From Cordia subcordata (taxonomy: Eukaryota > Streptophyta > Magnoliopsida > Boraginales > Cordiaceae), in NCBI GenBank assembly GCA_028554755.1, contig JAPTOF010000015.1, positions 8,990,001 through 9,054,000 of the forward strand: a stretch of DNA of 64,000 nucleotides. Reading direction: 5' to 3'. The notes beneath the pieces were generated by a model. The model worked only from the letters and a program-made list of their open reading frames with translations, was not told where the DNA came from and ran no database searches. This document shows, in pieces, positions 44,631-55,685 of this stretch; positions within the stretch are counted from its first letter, which is position 1; each line of letters starts with the position of its first letter. The translations under genes were made by a program, and so were the position numbers.

Positions 44631-46585
44631 TGATGCGTCTCTCGAGTGCAAACTCTAAAGACCCGCAAGCACACGAATCGATGCAGTGTAGTGTGCACGA
44701 GAACGGGTGTCGAACCACAGGGAGGCTATGTTGTGGGATGATTCTACATGTATGTTTTAGAGAATGCTAAAAAGGAAACTTAAACTAGCTATTTTTGGTG
44801 TTTTTGGATGGTTGGGAGCTCTAACTAAAGTAAATAAAACTACACTATGGGAATGGGAAATATGGAGACAAGCTATCTAGAGAGAACTAACAAATGGAAG
44901 AGATTAGGATGACATCTACTTGTTAATGGGTGATTTTAGATTCCAATACTATGGGATCCCATGGAATGGCTTACTCATCAATTGCTCTTTTACTAGGTTG
45001 CTTAGTTAATATCCTAATTTCTCCCTAGGAGTAGGTGCGGGTCCGTCCCTAGGCAGCGCCTCCTAGAGCTACAGCGTGGTCCTTATGACCTAGGGTCTTA
45101 ATAGTGACTAACTAGCTTTCTAGGTGACCTAGAACAAGCCTACCCTAGTACCTAAATCATTGGCTGGATTTAAAGCCAAGACCTAGTGTCACTGGAGTCA
45201 ACTAAATCTACCGGAAACCTATTAGCTGGATTTAAAGCCAAAGAAAACTTGATTTAGACTAGCCTTTAATTATGCTTCGTCATTCTAGGGTCACAATAGC
45301 GGGAGTTGACCTATTAACGCATTCATTCATGTTCCAAGCCAAGGTGTTTGCAAATAAAGGGACCTATTCGACTATGAAACATCGTCATGCTCAGATTACA
45401 CCGTTCAAAGCACATTTGAACCAACATGTATGCAATATTGATGTCATATTTACTACTAGGTATGCAAACATACACATGGACATGAATATAAGCGATACCC
45501 ACTTCATAAGATCTACACATAAACACATAGACATGATTATAGAATGGACTAGAGGTGTTTAGTAGCAAATAGACTTCAATTTATATATATGCAACTCTTA
45601 TAGGCATATTATCAAACATCTAGACATGTATTGAACAATAGCCATTGAAATAAGAAAAACATAGCATATGTATATACATTAAGCCATTGAATCCCGTAAT
45701 ATAGAAGTAAAGGATTAACCCATTACACAAGTGTCATCACCCTAAACAAATCTACTCAAACATAATATGATAGAGAATGAAAGAGAAAAGAGAAAACTCC
45801 CCTTCCATCCTAGCAATTCTTGCACAAAATCCTTGACTAGCCTTTGTTCCAAGTGTTTGAATCTCTCTAAATAAGCTTAAGACTAGGTGAAAAGTGTGTG
45901 TGTGTGTGTTGGAGGTTGGCGAAAAAGGAATTAGGGTTTGGGAGATGGGTGTGAAAAAATATGACTTACTTCATTACAAAATGACCAAAAGCGGGCTTAT
46001 ATAGCTAATTTCTGTGACTACCGGAACACTCTACCGGAACACTCTACCGGAGCACCAGTACCGAAGGGTCTCTATTCCTATGGTAGAAGCTAGCTCTCTA
46101 TTTTTGACAGAATAGTGAGCCGGTGCACTGATACCAAAGGCCCTCTATTCTGCTAGTAAAGACTTGCTTTCTGTTTTTGGCAGAATGGTGAGCCGGTACA
46201 CCAGTACTTTGAAGCCAGTGTTTCGATAGTGTCTCTTTGCTGTCTTTTAGCTTTGTTTTAGCTCCGTTTTGCTTCCAATTGTCTTGACCTTTGTCTGGAA
46301 GCCTCCAAACTTTATTTTCCTCCACTTTTCATCTTCAATTATGCTTCCAATCCTTGCTCAAACCATCTCCATCTTCGTTGATCTTCAAACAATCCTCAAT
46401 CTCACCTGTAACATCCAAAACAAGGCATTAATGTAGCATTTACCCTTTAAACTCAGCTATGAATAGTTGTATACACTTAAGCCTATACCTAGTACAAGTA
46501 CATATTAATGCAACTATTAAGCTCAATACACCTCCAAAATATAGACAAATAGCAATTCAAACACACACAAAAACACAACACATCA
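44631..46585 (-). repeat. Third Athila LTR (1955 bp) inside D gag
   Basis: Plus-strand ends TGATGCGTC...ACACATCA. Its subfamily differs from D's own LTRs and matches 22263-22985. U3 carries a 73-bp tandem repeat (46047-46210) instead of GTCGAC palindromes. TATA box CTATATAAG at 45996-46004. It abuts D gag codons at 46586. No second LTR of this element is seen, so its 3' part probably recombined with D's internal region. Confidence 0.83.
46047..46210 (-). repeat. 73-bp tandem repeat in U3
   Basis: Units begin CCGG[AT]GCAC at 46047, 46120 and (partial) 46193, each ending in ...TTTTTG[AG]CAGAAT[AG]GTGAG. Preceded by two copies of ACCGGAACACTCT. Located just upstream of the TATA box, where enhancer repeats are common in LTRs. 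Confidence 0.75.
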
Positions 46586-46753
46586 ATCATAAGGTGGAAT
46601 GGAATTCATTGAGGGATTGAGAGGATTAGGAGGATGATTGGGATGGGCCATCTCGTCAAGAAGATCTCTTAAATTCCTAAAATGTCTTCCAATTCTATCG
46701 GGTTCGGGATTAAGAGGAGCTAGGGGATTTCTAAGGGATCTCCTACCAAGCAT
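46586..46753 (-). pseudogene. Athila D gag N-terminal fragment, cut by LTR insertion
   Basis: 56 codons from the conserved ATG at 46753 (MLGRRSLRNPLAPLNPEPDR) to IPPYD, ending where the inner LTR begins. In frame and undamaged; homologous to 44188-44350. Confidence 0.82.
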
Positions 46754-47027
46754 GCACAAACTATCCTAACTCCGGCCACTTCAACCCCTGAAAACTTCAA
46801 TATTCCTAAAACTACAGCAAATAAACCACAATCCAAGAAAGTCTACTAAAAATATAGACAAAAGTTGAAATAGATAAGTAAGGATCAAAGCAAGATAATA
46901 AAAACAATAAACAAGATAAACGAAAACTAAACAAACTTTAAAGGAAAAGCAAGAAAGTAAGAAAAGCAACTACCAAAACACACAAACAAATAATGCAAAC
47001 CACCGTACCTCCCTAGCAACGGCGCCA
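46754..47027 (-). other. Athila D leader and PBS
   Basis: Leader as elsewhere. PBS 47011-47027 has two adjacent mismatches (TA for CG) to tRNA-Asp. Confidence 0.78.
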
Positions 47028-47033
47028 AGAACT

Positions 47034-48917
47034 TGTTACGTCTCTCAAGTACAAGCTCTAAAGACCCGCAAGTGCACGAATCGGCATAGCAAAATGTATG
47101 CAAGTGCGGGGTCGATTCCACAGGAAGGCCATGCTGGGAGATAAATTCTTCGTGTGTGTTCTAGAGTGTGCCTAAGAAGAAACCTAAAAAATCTATTTTT
47201 GGGATTTTGGATTTTTGATGGTCGGGAGCTCTAACTAAAACGAATTAAATTAAACTATGGGAATGGAAAGTAGGAAACAAGTTAATCTAGAAGGACTAAC
47301 AAATGGAAAGGTGTTAATGTGACTTCAACTCATGAATAGGTGATTCTATACTCAAATGCTATAGGATTAAAGAATGATGGCTTGCTTTCATAATTGCTAT
47401 TGACTAGGTTGCTAAATTAGTGTCTTAATTTCCCCCTAGGACTGGGTACGAGTCCATCCCTAGGCGGCGCCTCCTAGAGCTATGGCATGGTCCTTACAAC
47501 CTAGGGCCTTAAGAGTGACCAATTGGCTTCCAAGGTGACTTAGAATGAACCTGCCCTAGTACCTAAATCATTGGCTGGATTTAAAGCTAAGACCTAGTGC
47601 CACTAAGGTCAACTAAACCTATCCTGAAACCTATTGGCTAGATTTAAAGCCAAAGAAGACTCGGCCTAGGCTAGCCCTAAATTGCTTACCTTCATTCTAA
47701 GGTCACTACAGCGAGATTTGACTTGATGGCACATTCATACATGTTCTTGGCCAAGGTGTTCCTGAATAAAAGAATCTATTCATCTACCAAACATCGTCAT
47801 ACTCGGATTACACCATTAGAAGCAATTAACAACCAACATGTATTCGTTATTGAAGTCATATTCACTACTAGGCATGCAAATATACATATAGACATCAATA
47901 TAAGCATTACCCACTTCATAGCATCCACATATAAACACATAGACATGATTATAGCATGGATTAGATGTATTTAGTAATAAATAGACTTCAATTTATACAC
48001 ATGCTACTCATTTAGGCATTTAATCAAACACTTAGACATGAATGAGAAAATAATCATTTGAACAAGAAAATCAAACATGTATATATTTAGCCATTTAATC
48101 CCATATCATAAGAGTATATAGCTAACCCATTACATAAGCTAAATCACCTTACACAAGTCTACTCAATCATAATAAGAGATAGAATGAAAGAGAGTTTATG
48201 AAGCTTCCTTTTTATCCTAGCTAATCTTGTACAAAGCTCTTGAGCAAACTTGAATCCAAATGTTTGAAACCCTCTAAATCTTCTTGCTTCAAGGTGATGA
48301 AATGTGTGAAAGAGTGTGTGTGATGTGGGTGAAGACTTAGGTTAAGTATGTGTGTTTGTGTGTGTGATTGGTGTGTAAAGATCCTCTCCAGAATTATCAA
48401 AAAGATCTCCCTCTTTTAGTCTAAAAATCGAGCTTTTATATCGACTTTTCACGAACTGCCAGTCGACCTAGCCGATCGACCGACTTCTCCTCTTAGCTCG
48501 ACCGGGTTTTTGGTGGTGTTCTCTGAACTGGTCGGTCAATCGGCTGGTGGTCGTTCGGCTATTTTTAGCACCTCTCTGGAGTGGCCAGTCGATCGGCTCC
48601 TTCTCTTAGGTCGTCCGGCTGACTTCCTTCCTCCATTCTTTGTCTTTCCAGTCTCTGATCTTGTTGTTTTGACCCGTACATCTCCCATCTTCATCACCTA
48701 TCATCGTTCAATCTTGATCTTAACCCAAAGTTCACCTAAATCATTTAAAACAAGCAATTAGTGTAGCAATTTGTCTTTTAAACTCAATATGTAGATTTGC
48801 TTACGCTTAAGCCTATTCGTATCAAAAGCACTACACTAATGCATCTTTTAGAGCATTGAATACCTCTTAAATATAAGCAAATAACAATGCAAACACACAC
48901 AAAAACACAGCACATCA
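47034..48917 (-). repeat. Athila D 5' LTR (1884 bp)
   Basis: Plus-strand ends TGTTACGTC...GCACATCA. Close to 35497-37323 throughout. TATA box at 48434-48443; U3 palindromes at 48463-48485 and TCTGGAGTGGCC near 48575. The 83-codon antisense ORF is at 47723-47974. Confidence 0.88.
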
Positions 48918-48922
48918 ATAAA
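48918..48922. repeat. Target site duplication of Athila D, right (ATAAA)
   Basis: Matches 35492-35496 exactly. Confidence 0.85.
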
Positions 48923-49047
48923 CAAGAAGCAAGGTAATCAAAGAACTAAACAAACTACTAAGAAAACGCAAGGAAAACAAATAAAGCAACTACAAAAACA
49001 CACAAGCAAAGAATACAAACCACCGTTCCTCCCCGACAACAGCAACA
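48923..49047 (-). other. Athila F leader (5' half) and degenerate PBS
   Basis: Leader sequence ACAAGAAGC... continues the half that ends at 35496. PBS 49031-49047 has four mismatches to tRNA-Asp. Confidence 0.8.
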
Positions 49048-49053
49048 AGAACT

Positions 49054-51082
49054 CGATGTGCCACTTCGGTGTAAGCCCTAAAAGACCTGTAAATGTACGA
49101 ATCGTGCAAAATAGTGTGTATAAGTGCGGGTGTCGAACCATAGAGAGGCATGAATTGTGGAAGAAATTCTACGCTAGTGTGCTGTAGAAGAAACCCTAAA
49201 AAAAAAAACAAACCTAAGCTAACATGTTTTTGTACTTTTAGATTTTTGGGAGCTAAGGGGAAAAATGAAAAGACTACACTATAAATGCAATAAAGGAGAG
49301 AAGTAAAAACTAAGCTAACCAGGGGATTAAACCTATGGGAAGGTGATAGGGTGACTTATACTTGTGAATGGGTGACTCTTTAACTCAATGCTATGGGATT
49401 TGTGATATTGACTTATTAAGTATGGCTTCTAATACTAAGCAACTAACTAGTATCCTAATTACACCCTAGGACTCGGTACGGGTCCATTCCTAAGCGTGCA
49501 CACTTAGAACTACGGCATAGTCCTTATGTACTTAAGACCATAAGAGGGACTAAGGTGTTATTTATGTGTCTTAAAACAATCCCACCCTAGTTCCTAAATC
49601 ATTAGCTGGATTTAAAGTTAAGACTTAGTGTTCTTAGGGTTGACTAAGCCTATCCGGACCTATTAACTGGATTTAAAGCTAAAGAGGACTCGTATAGACT
49701 AGTCCTAACTTATGCACCGTCATTCTAGGGACATTAAAGCATATTGGTATCTAATAGCTGCAGTCTTACATATTCTAAGGTAAGGCATTGTGAATATGAC
49801 GTCCTATCTATGATACAAACACAAGCAAGTTTGATTATGCCATTGGAAACACTTAAGCATCAACATGTAGCAATATTTAAACATGTATTCATTATAAGGC
49901 ATGTTAACATTCACATGGACATGAAATCTAACTAACCTACTTCATATTATCTTCAAAGACACACATAGACATACGTATTCAAAAGATTAGAAATGTTCTA
50001 TAGCAAATGCTACTCAAATTGTATACACACCACTTATTTAGGCATTAAATCAAACACATGGACATGAACTGAAATAAAGCCATTCAAGTTAAGAAAAAAG
50101 TATGTCTATATATGTGCCAATCAAATCTTATAACAATGAATAAAAAAATCATCCCATTACACAAGTTTAGTCACCGTAATCTATCTACCCAAGCATATAA
50201 TAAAAGAGAATGAAAGAGGGTTAAGAAAGCACCACTTCCATTCTTGCTTGTTTCTTTACAAACTTGAGTAAATCTTCACCAAAAGATGTTCGAATCCTCC
50301 AAAATCAACTTAATTCTAGGTGGGTGTGTATGTAGCTATGTGTATTGGAGGTATGTGAAGGTAAGGTTTTGTGTATGTGTGATTGGAGTGTGAGAAGGGT
50401 TGAAAGTTATGCAAAAAGAGCTCAAAATAGGCTTAAATAGGCCATTTTGCTGCAAATACTGGTTGCCAGGTCAACCTTCCGGCCTAAAATCAAGTGAGTC
50501 CAACCAAATTTGTTGAACATTCTGGCCTAGGTCAGAAGCAGGGCTGGTTGGCCAACCCTGGGCAGGGATGTGACCGACTTTCAGCAATTTTGCTTATAAC
50601 TTGCTCACTTTGGCTTTGATTCACGCACAGTTTTTTTCTATGTCTTCGTATTACTTCTGGGGATCTCTCAAGCCATTTTTCTTCATCGTTTGCACCTTAT
50701 AATCATATCCAAACTTGGTCCATGTCCTCTTTGGTTGTAATTTTCGAATTTGGCTCCAGTTGCTCTGTGTTTCGCCCGGTTACTCTGTTTTTCGTCCAGG
50801 AGCTTCCAAATGCAATCTTCTTGCTTTTTCTCACCCAAAACACCTTTGGCTTGGCTTCATCATTGTAAGCTCCAAGCATCAAGCTTTGACCTAACTTCAC
50901 CAAACACAGGAAATAAACATGCATTAGTGTAGCGTTTGTCTTTAAACCTAACTATGTACATTTGCTTACGCTTAAGCCTAACTCTAGTATATGTACTATA
51001 CTAATGCATCTCTTAAAACTCAAAACGCTTCTTAAGCATAGACAAATAACATTGCAAACACACACAAAAACATAATACATCA
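49054..51082 (-). repeat. Athila F 5' LTR (2029 bp)
   Basis: The terminus next to the PBS reads CGATGTGCC, a TG-to-CG transition; the outer end is ATACATCA. U3 has TGGTTGCCAGGTCAACC and GGTTGGCCAACCC palindrome-like motifs near 50460-50560 rather than GTCGAC. A weak TATA-like CTATTTAAGC lies at 50431-50440. The antisense ORF is broken here. Confidence 0.83.
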
Positions 51083-51403
51083 AATGGCTAAGGTCGATCA
51101 CCCACCCAGGCGACTGTCCCTAGATGCGGGGCTTATTGACTAGGCTCGATCGGCTAGCTGGACGCCCTAAACGGGGAGCTGGTCGACCAACTTCTACAAT
51201 CAGGTAGCCCAAAAGATGCCTCAAACGAAACTTTTCTCAATTCTCTCTCAAAATTTCCCAAATCCTCTCTAAACCCTGACCCTTAAACACAAAATCCATC
51301 CTCTAAAACTCATTTTTTTCACCATTATCCTTAAGTTTTTCCTCAAAATCATCACATCCATCACTATTACCATCCTTGTAGAAATTCTCATTCCTTTATA
51401 TCA
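51083..51403 (+). promoter_or_regulatory. Sirevirus spacer upstream of extra ORF
   Basis: Non-coding. It resumes the Sirevirus after Athila F. GC-rich part 51100-51190 with AGCTGGTCGACCA (51178-51190) and GATCGGCTAGCTGG, then a pyrimidine-rich leader (51240-51400) ahead of the ATG at 51404. Same architecture as the minus-strand spacer 8331-8726. Confidence 0.45.
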
Positions 51404-52685
51404 ATGGCACCCCTAAGAAGATCAACTGGACAGGGAGGAAGCAAAAGGTCTAGGCACAATTCTCCACCACAAAATCCGGAACCGCAACAAGGTACCATTG
51501 ATTAAGGCTATCGAATTTTCCAATTTTCAAGGATGGAGTATTTTTGTGCATTTGAATTGAAATGTGCATGAAAGAATGGTTAAGGAACTTTTCAAAAATT
51601 TAAGAGTGTTAAATACCCGTACCGTGCATAAAAAAGGCAAAGTAAATGAATAAACCTTTGAGATTACAGAAATGGATCTTAGATCATTTTTGGATTTCCT
51701 TGGTCACCAAATGGTGAATATAGTGCCCACGGTTGGCCTGTGGTTGACAAAAAAATTGTGAGTGAAATAGTTAAATTTATTTGAAAAGGAATTAATTCCA
51801 TCCCGATTCGAAACATCATACCCAATCGTATGCATCTTGTGCCCAAAGAAAAAATAATACTACGAATTATAAGTGAAGTTATAATTTGCCGAAAGACAAA
51901 TGATGGTAGGATAAATCACATGAAGGCATACATTTTCTACATGCTTTATCACAACATTCATTTGGATTTAGCATCTATCATGCTGTGTCACATGGGTTAT
52001 GTATATGGTAAAGATCATGATAGTAAGAAATCAGTTTAACCACACAAGCTCATCTATGGAATGGCTCTTACTTAGATATTTCATCACTTTGATGTACCTT
52101 TTGATAATGCTCACACTAAATTTGCTTGAAAGATATGTCTTACATTCACCAAATGGGAATATATTGGTGTAATGGAGAACCAATTGAGAGGGCACAATAT
52201 GTTGAATTAGATCCTATATCAATAACTTGATTAGGCAGTGGACAAAGGACGGGACTACTTTCTATAATCTGGTTATGGGTCTTGAGGCACCTCAAAGAGA
52301 TAAAGTGCAAGCTGCTGTGGATGCTATGGAAAAGGAAGAACAAGCTGAGCAACGGGAAGTTGATATTGATGACCTTACTAATGAGCATGATGCTAGGATA
52401 CACTTCACTCAGGAAGAGATTAGAAGGGCCATGCTTGCATATTTAAAGACTTGGCATGTCAAGCGTATTAAAAGAGAGGAGATGTGTAAAGGAGTAGGCT
52501 CGAGTTCAGCAGTACAAGAAGAAGGTTCTAGTACTCAAGCAGATGAGCCATCTGTACTTGCTCAGATTTTATCCCAGTTGCAAACTTTAATCACTGGTAT
52601 GGAGCAAATGTGCAAAAATTGGGAAGAGACCAATACTACTTTGGGCCTAATGAACACAAGATTGGGAAAGCTTGGGAATTCATAA
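51404..52685 (+). pseudogene. Extra ORF downstream of copia pol, second copy, decayed
   Basis: The ATG at 51404 begins MAPLRRSTGQGGSKRSRHNS, aligned with the basic N-terminus at 8330. A stop follows after about 33 codons. 51830-52039 matches the middle (IISEVIICRKTNDGRINHMK against IMSEVILPRNINDGKISVMD). The last 152 codons (52227-52685) are open and contain an acidic region (DAMEKEEQAEQREVDIDDLT) and SSTQADEPSVLAQILSQLQT, a likely coiled coil. Function unknown; no membrane segment. Confidence 0.7.
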
Positions 52686-53231
52686 AAAGAGATCAAGTCC
52701 AATTTGACAAAATATTTTAAGGATTGTGACACTTGATTCTTAGGGGCACCACCATTTTGAAAAACATTTCGCTTATTTTAGCATTTAGCATTTCAAACCT
52801 CTTGCACTCCACATTATTTTCATTCTCATCTTAGTTTAGCTTGTGGCTAATGTTATTGGATATCTGTGTGATTTTATGGTATTTTGCTATTCAAAATTCC
52901 TTGAGTTGCATTGATATCTTGTCCCTTATGCTTGTCTTGTTTTTGATGATGCCAAAGGGGGAGAAGATGTATCATATAATGCTATATTAGATGTTTATAA
53001 TATGCTATATGCTTGACTAGACTTGAGATGTTTTGACGGTATGAATGATATGAATTTATCTTAGTTATACATGCATTAATTGAAGCTGAAAGGGGGAGTA
53101 ACCTTGGGTAAGTTTGTTAAATTCCTTATGGTTGCTACTTCAAATATCTATATGTGCTTAGATTAAGGGGGAGTCAAATTTTTATACTTCATTTGCTAGG
53201 AATAATTTGTCATCATAAAAAAGGGGGAGAT
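52686..53231 (+). promoter_or_regulatory. Sirevirus 3' non-coding region with four polypurine tracts
   Basis: AAAGGGGGAG-type tracts at 52954-52963, 53089-53098, 53165-53173 and 53217-53230, the last directly before the 3' LTR. Multiple polypurine tracts are a described trait of Sireviruses (family knowledge), supporting the lineage call. Confidence 0.72.
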
Positions 53232-54572
53232 TGTTGGCTTAATATTAATTTTATATTGTTTTGATGATGCAAATTGTAGTTAATGAATTGCTAATTGTAC
53301 TTTGAACTTGTTGAGCATATCCTTAAGTCAACTGGTTGAAGATGAGCCATGATTAAGAGCATAAGAAGAATCCATAAAAAATGGCATAAGTTATTCAAGA
53401 CAATCAAAGTTCAAGATAGAAGAAGAAGGCCGAGCTGAGGCAACATATAGGGCACCGGCTCATGTGCTCTCTTGTGAATGCCTTAGAGTAGTCTATTATA
53501 GCTCACTCATGATTTTATTGCATTGCATTCATCTATCACTTCTTTCAAACTTGGGTATAACATATCTTGATTGCAAAATTCATCTCAAAAAGCCTTAAAC
53601 TATTTATAAAATCCCTTGCTATGTCTTCAAAAGGTTTTACAATCTCTTTGAAGTGTTTTCACATTGTCTTACTACCTTAGAGTCAAAGAGAATTACAAAA
53701 TGATGCTTAAAGTGCATGAAATTGAAACTTATTGCACATAGTCAGACTCTAGGCCAACCGCCCGTCCTAACACTTCTTAGTCCGAGTTTCAAATTAATAG
53801 AGCCCAAGCCAGTTGATCGGCCTAGCAACTGACCTTAGTCAGTAAGCTTAGGGAACAAGCCCAGTCGTACCCCCGGTCGACTGACCTTGGCTTTGTAGCA
53901 TTAAATGTGATAGCCGCTTATACCAATTGGAGCCACTTTTCATCCCCAATTTCACCTTCCTTGCCTTAACTCTTCAAAACCTCTCTAAATACACTTCAAG
54001 AACATTCAATAAATAGATCCAAGCTTGAAAATCTCTTGATCATCATTCATTGCTTCGAAATCTTGAGCTATAATTTGTTATACTCTTTGAGCATTCAAGG
54101 GTAATCAATTACTACACTTGCTTATTGAAGCTTTGTACTATATTTCTCAATTATTCCTTAAATCCATTATTAGAACACATTCAAATAGCTAGGAAATCTT
54201 TAGATCTTAACTTATTGAGCTAAAGAGAGTGCAGGAAAATCCTAAAGAGTAAGGACTCTTGGGTTCTATGAAGATTGGCTTTAAAAGGTTGTATTGCTTT
54301 GTTTGTGCTTCACCAAGTATTGAAGAAGCATCCATATTGGAGATTTTTAAGTCCTAAGGGTAGCATACTTAGGTGGTGGATGTAGGCAAGGCCGAACCAC
54401 CTAAAAATCGTTTGTTATCTTCTTCCTGATCTCTACTTTACATTTTTTGCTATTATTGATTGCTTGGTGTTTGTGTAATTGTCTAAAAGAATTTGTTAGT
54501 ATTACTTGGTAAATTTTTAACTGCGAAAATCATCCAATATCTTAATTCTTCCTTAAGATATTTGCCCCAACA
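53232..54572 (+). repeat. Sirevirus 3' LTR (1341 bp)
   Basis: Begins TGTTGGCTTAAT after the polypurine tract and ends TTTGCCCCAACA. U3 has GGTCGACTGACC (53876-53887) and CAGTTGATCGGCC half-sites; a CTAAATAC TATA-like box lies near 53985. The 3' third resembles the 5' LTR, while the U3 aligns poorly. Confidence 0.82.
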
Positions 54573-54773
54573 CATGGCATTTGAGAATATTTTGGCCTAT
54601 TCTACTACAAAGCACATAGACATGCTTAGATTACATGAATTTAAGTGATAGCACCCGATATGTATGTAATAGAAGTTATTTATGCTAGTAGACACGTAAA
54701 CGCATATATAGACATGTATGAAAAATAGCCTTAGAAACCCTAAGCTCAAAGTATGAATACATACATACATACT

Positions 54774-54827
<54 letters not shown>

Positions 54828-55685
54828 TATATATATATATTAATCCATCATGTTCCCATAACAATAACGTAATAATCAATCCATAATACAAATAGTAATC
54901 ATCGTACGTAGCTCTAATTACACATAAATAAACTAAGGATGAAAGAGAGACAAAAAAAGCTACCCTTCGATCCAAAGCGATGGCTTTACAATCCAAGAGC
55001 TAATGCCCTAAATCCTTGTGTTTGGTCCTTTTAAAAGCTTGATTTCAAGTGCTAAATGTGTTTAAGTGAGTGTGCGTGAGATGGGTGAGAGTGGCATTAA
55101 GGTTTTGGGAAGTGGGGGTTCAAAGGTTGGGTGATTCCTACTATAATTTTACTGAAAAGTGCATTTAAATAAGCAATCCTCGTGTGCAGCTGGAGGACAA
55201 ACCAGGGGAGTAGCCACAGGACCGGCCTTAAGAAGGAAGTCAACTGGCCTTGAAGCTTAACATTTTGATATGGTTGGGGGCCTAGGCTGGTCAACCAGCC
55301 TAGGGAAGAGGTTGACTAGCCTCCCTTACTTCTGGCCCTGATTTTGCTCCTCGCGAGCTAGTTTCTTCTCGGGTACTCCTTTTCTTCTTCCGGTGACTTC
55401 CAAATGTACTTTTCTTGATTTCTTTGCATCTGAAACACCTTTGGCTTTGCTCCACATCCCAAGCATCATCCATCAAGCTCTGGTTATCTATCCCAAACTC
55501 ACCTAAAAAGAGCAATAAGCGTGCATTAGTGTAACATTTACATTATAAGCTCAACTATGGACATGTAAATCCTAATATGCACAAGTATGACATAAATGCT
55601 ATACTAATACACCTATTAAAGCACAAAACACCTCTAAACAAGTATAAACATGCAATGAACTATCACACACAAAACCAACACATCA
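54573..55685 (-). repeat. Athila-type LTR, right part only
   Basis: From 54573 it follows an Athila-type LTR (CACATAGACATG repeats, TGCCCTAAATCCTTGTG) to the terminus ACACATCA. It contains an (AT)n run (54785-54841). No internal element sequence is attached. The Sirevirus LTR cuts its left side. Confidence 0.75.

Larger units (their letters stand above)
35497..48917 (-). mobile_element. Athila-like retrotransposon D, nested in F, with perfect TSD
   Basis: 5' LTR 47034-48917, PBS 47011-47027, leader, gag N-terminus to 46586, an inserted third LTR (44631-46585) with its own PBS and leader, then gag, protease, pol and 3' region to the 3' LTR 35497-37323. The outer LTRs share the distinctive TGTT[AG]CGTC end and are about 96% alike by eye over some 520 bp, making this the youngest large element here. 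Flanked by ATAAA on both sides. Confidence 0.88.
27464..51082 (-). mobile_element. Athila-like retrotransposon F (outer), split by element D
   Basis: 5' LTR 49054-51082, degenerate PBS 49031-49047, leader 48918-49030 continuing at 35496-35271, gag 35270-34153, protease 33640-32749, pol 32700-29520, 3' non-coding region, and a 3' LTR remnant 27464-28878. The two LTRs are the same subfamily, roughly 88-90% alike by eye over the first 400 bp and distinct from the other LTRs here. The leader halves join perfectly at the ATAAA duplication of element D. No clean TSD: the flanks are ACTAG (left) and AATGG (right), though GGCTA occurs within 10 bp on both sides. Confidence 0.83.
22986..54572 (+). mobile_element. 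Sirevirus-like Ty1/copia element, split by nested Athila elements
   Basis: The left part (22986-27463) holds LTR, tRNA-Met PBS, gag, protease, partial integrase and RNase H. The right part (51083-54572) holds the extra ORF, polypurine tracts and a 3' LTR. The Athila element F lies between, at the point where the minus-strand Sirevirus has its pol-to-extra-ORF spacer, so both halves are collinear with one element. Caution: the two LTRs align only in blocks and their flanks differ, so the halves might come from two related elements joined by recombination. Confidence 0.68.

Noticed and set aside
35497..46585. Treating 35497-37323 and 44631-46585 as the LTR pair of one element
   Set aside because: They differ in terminus (TGTTGCGTC versus TGATGCGTC), U3 repeats and many internal positions; 35497-37323 pairs far better with 47034-48917, and only that pair gives a perfect duplication.
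54685..54996. Minus-strand ORF with YIYIYI repeats
   Set aside because: A translation of the (AT)n microsatellite inside an LTR; no protein features.
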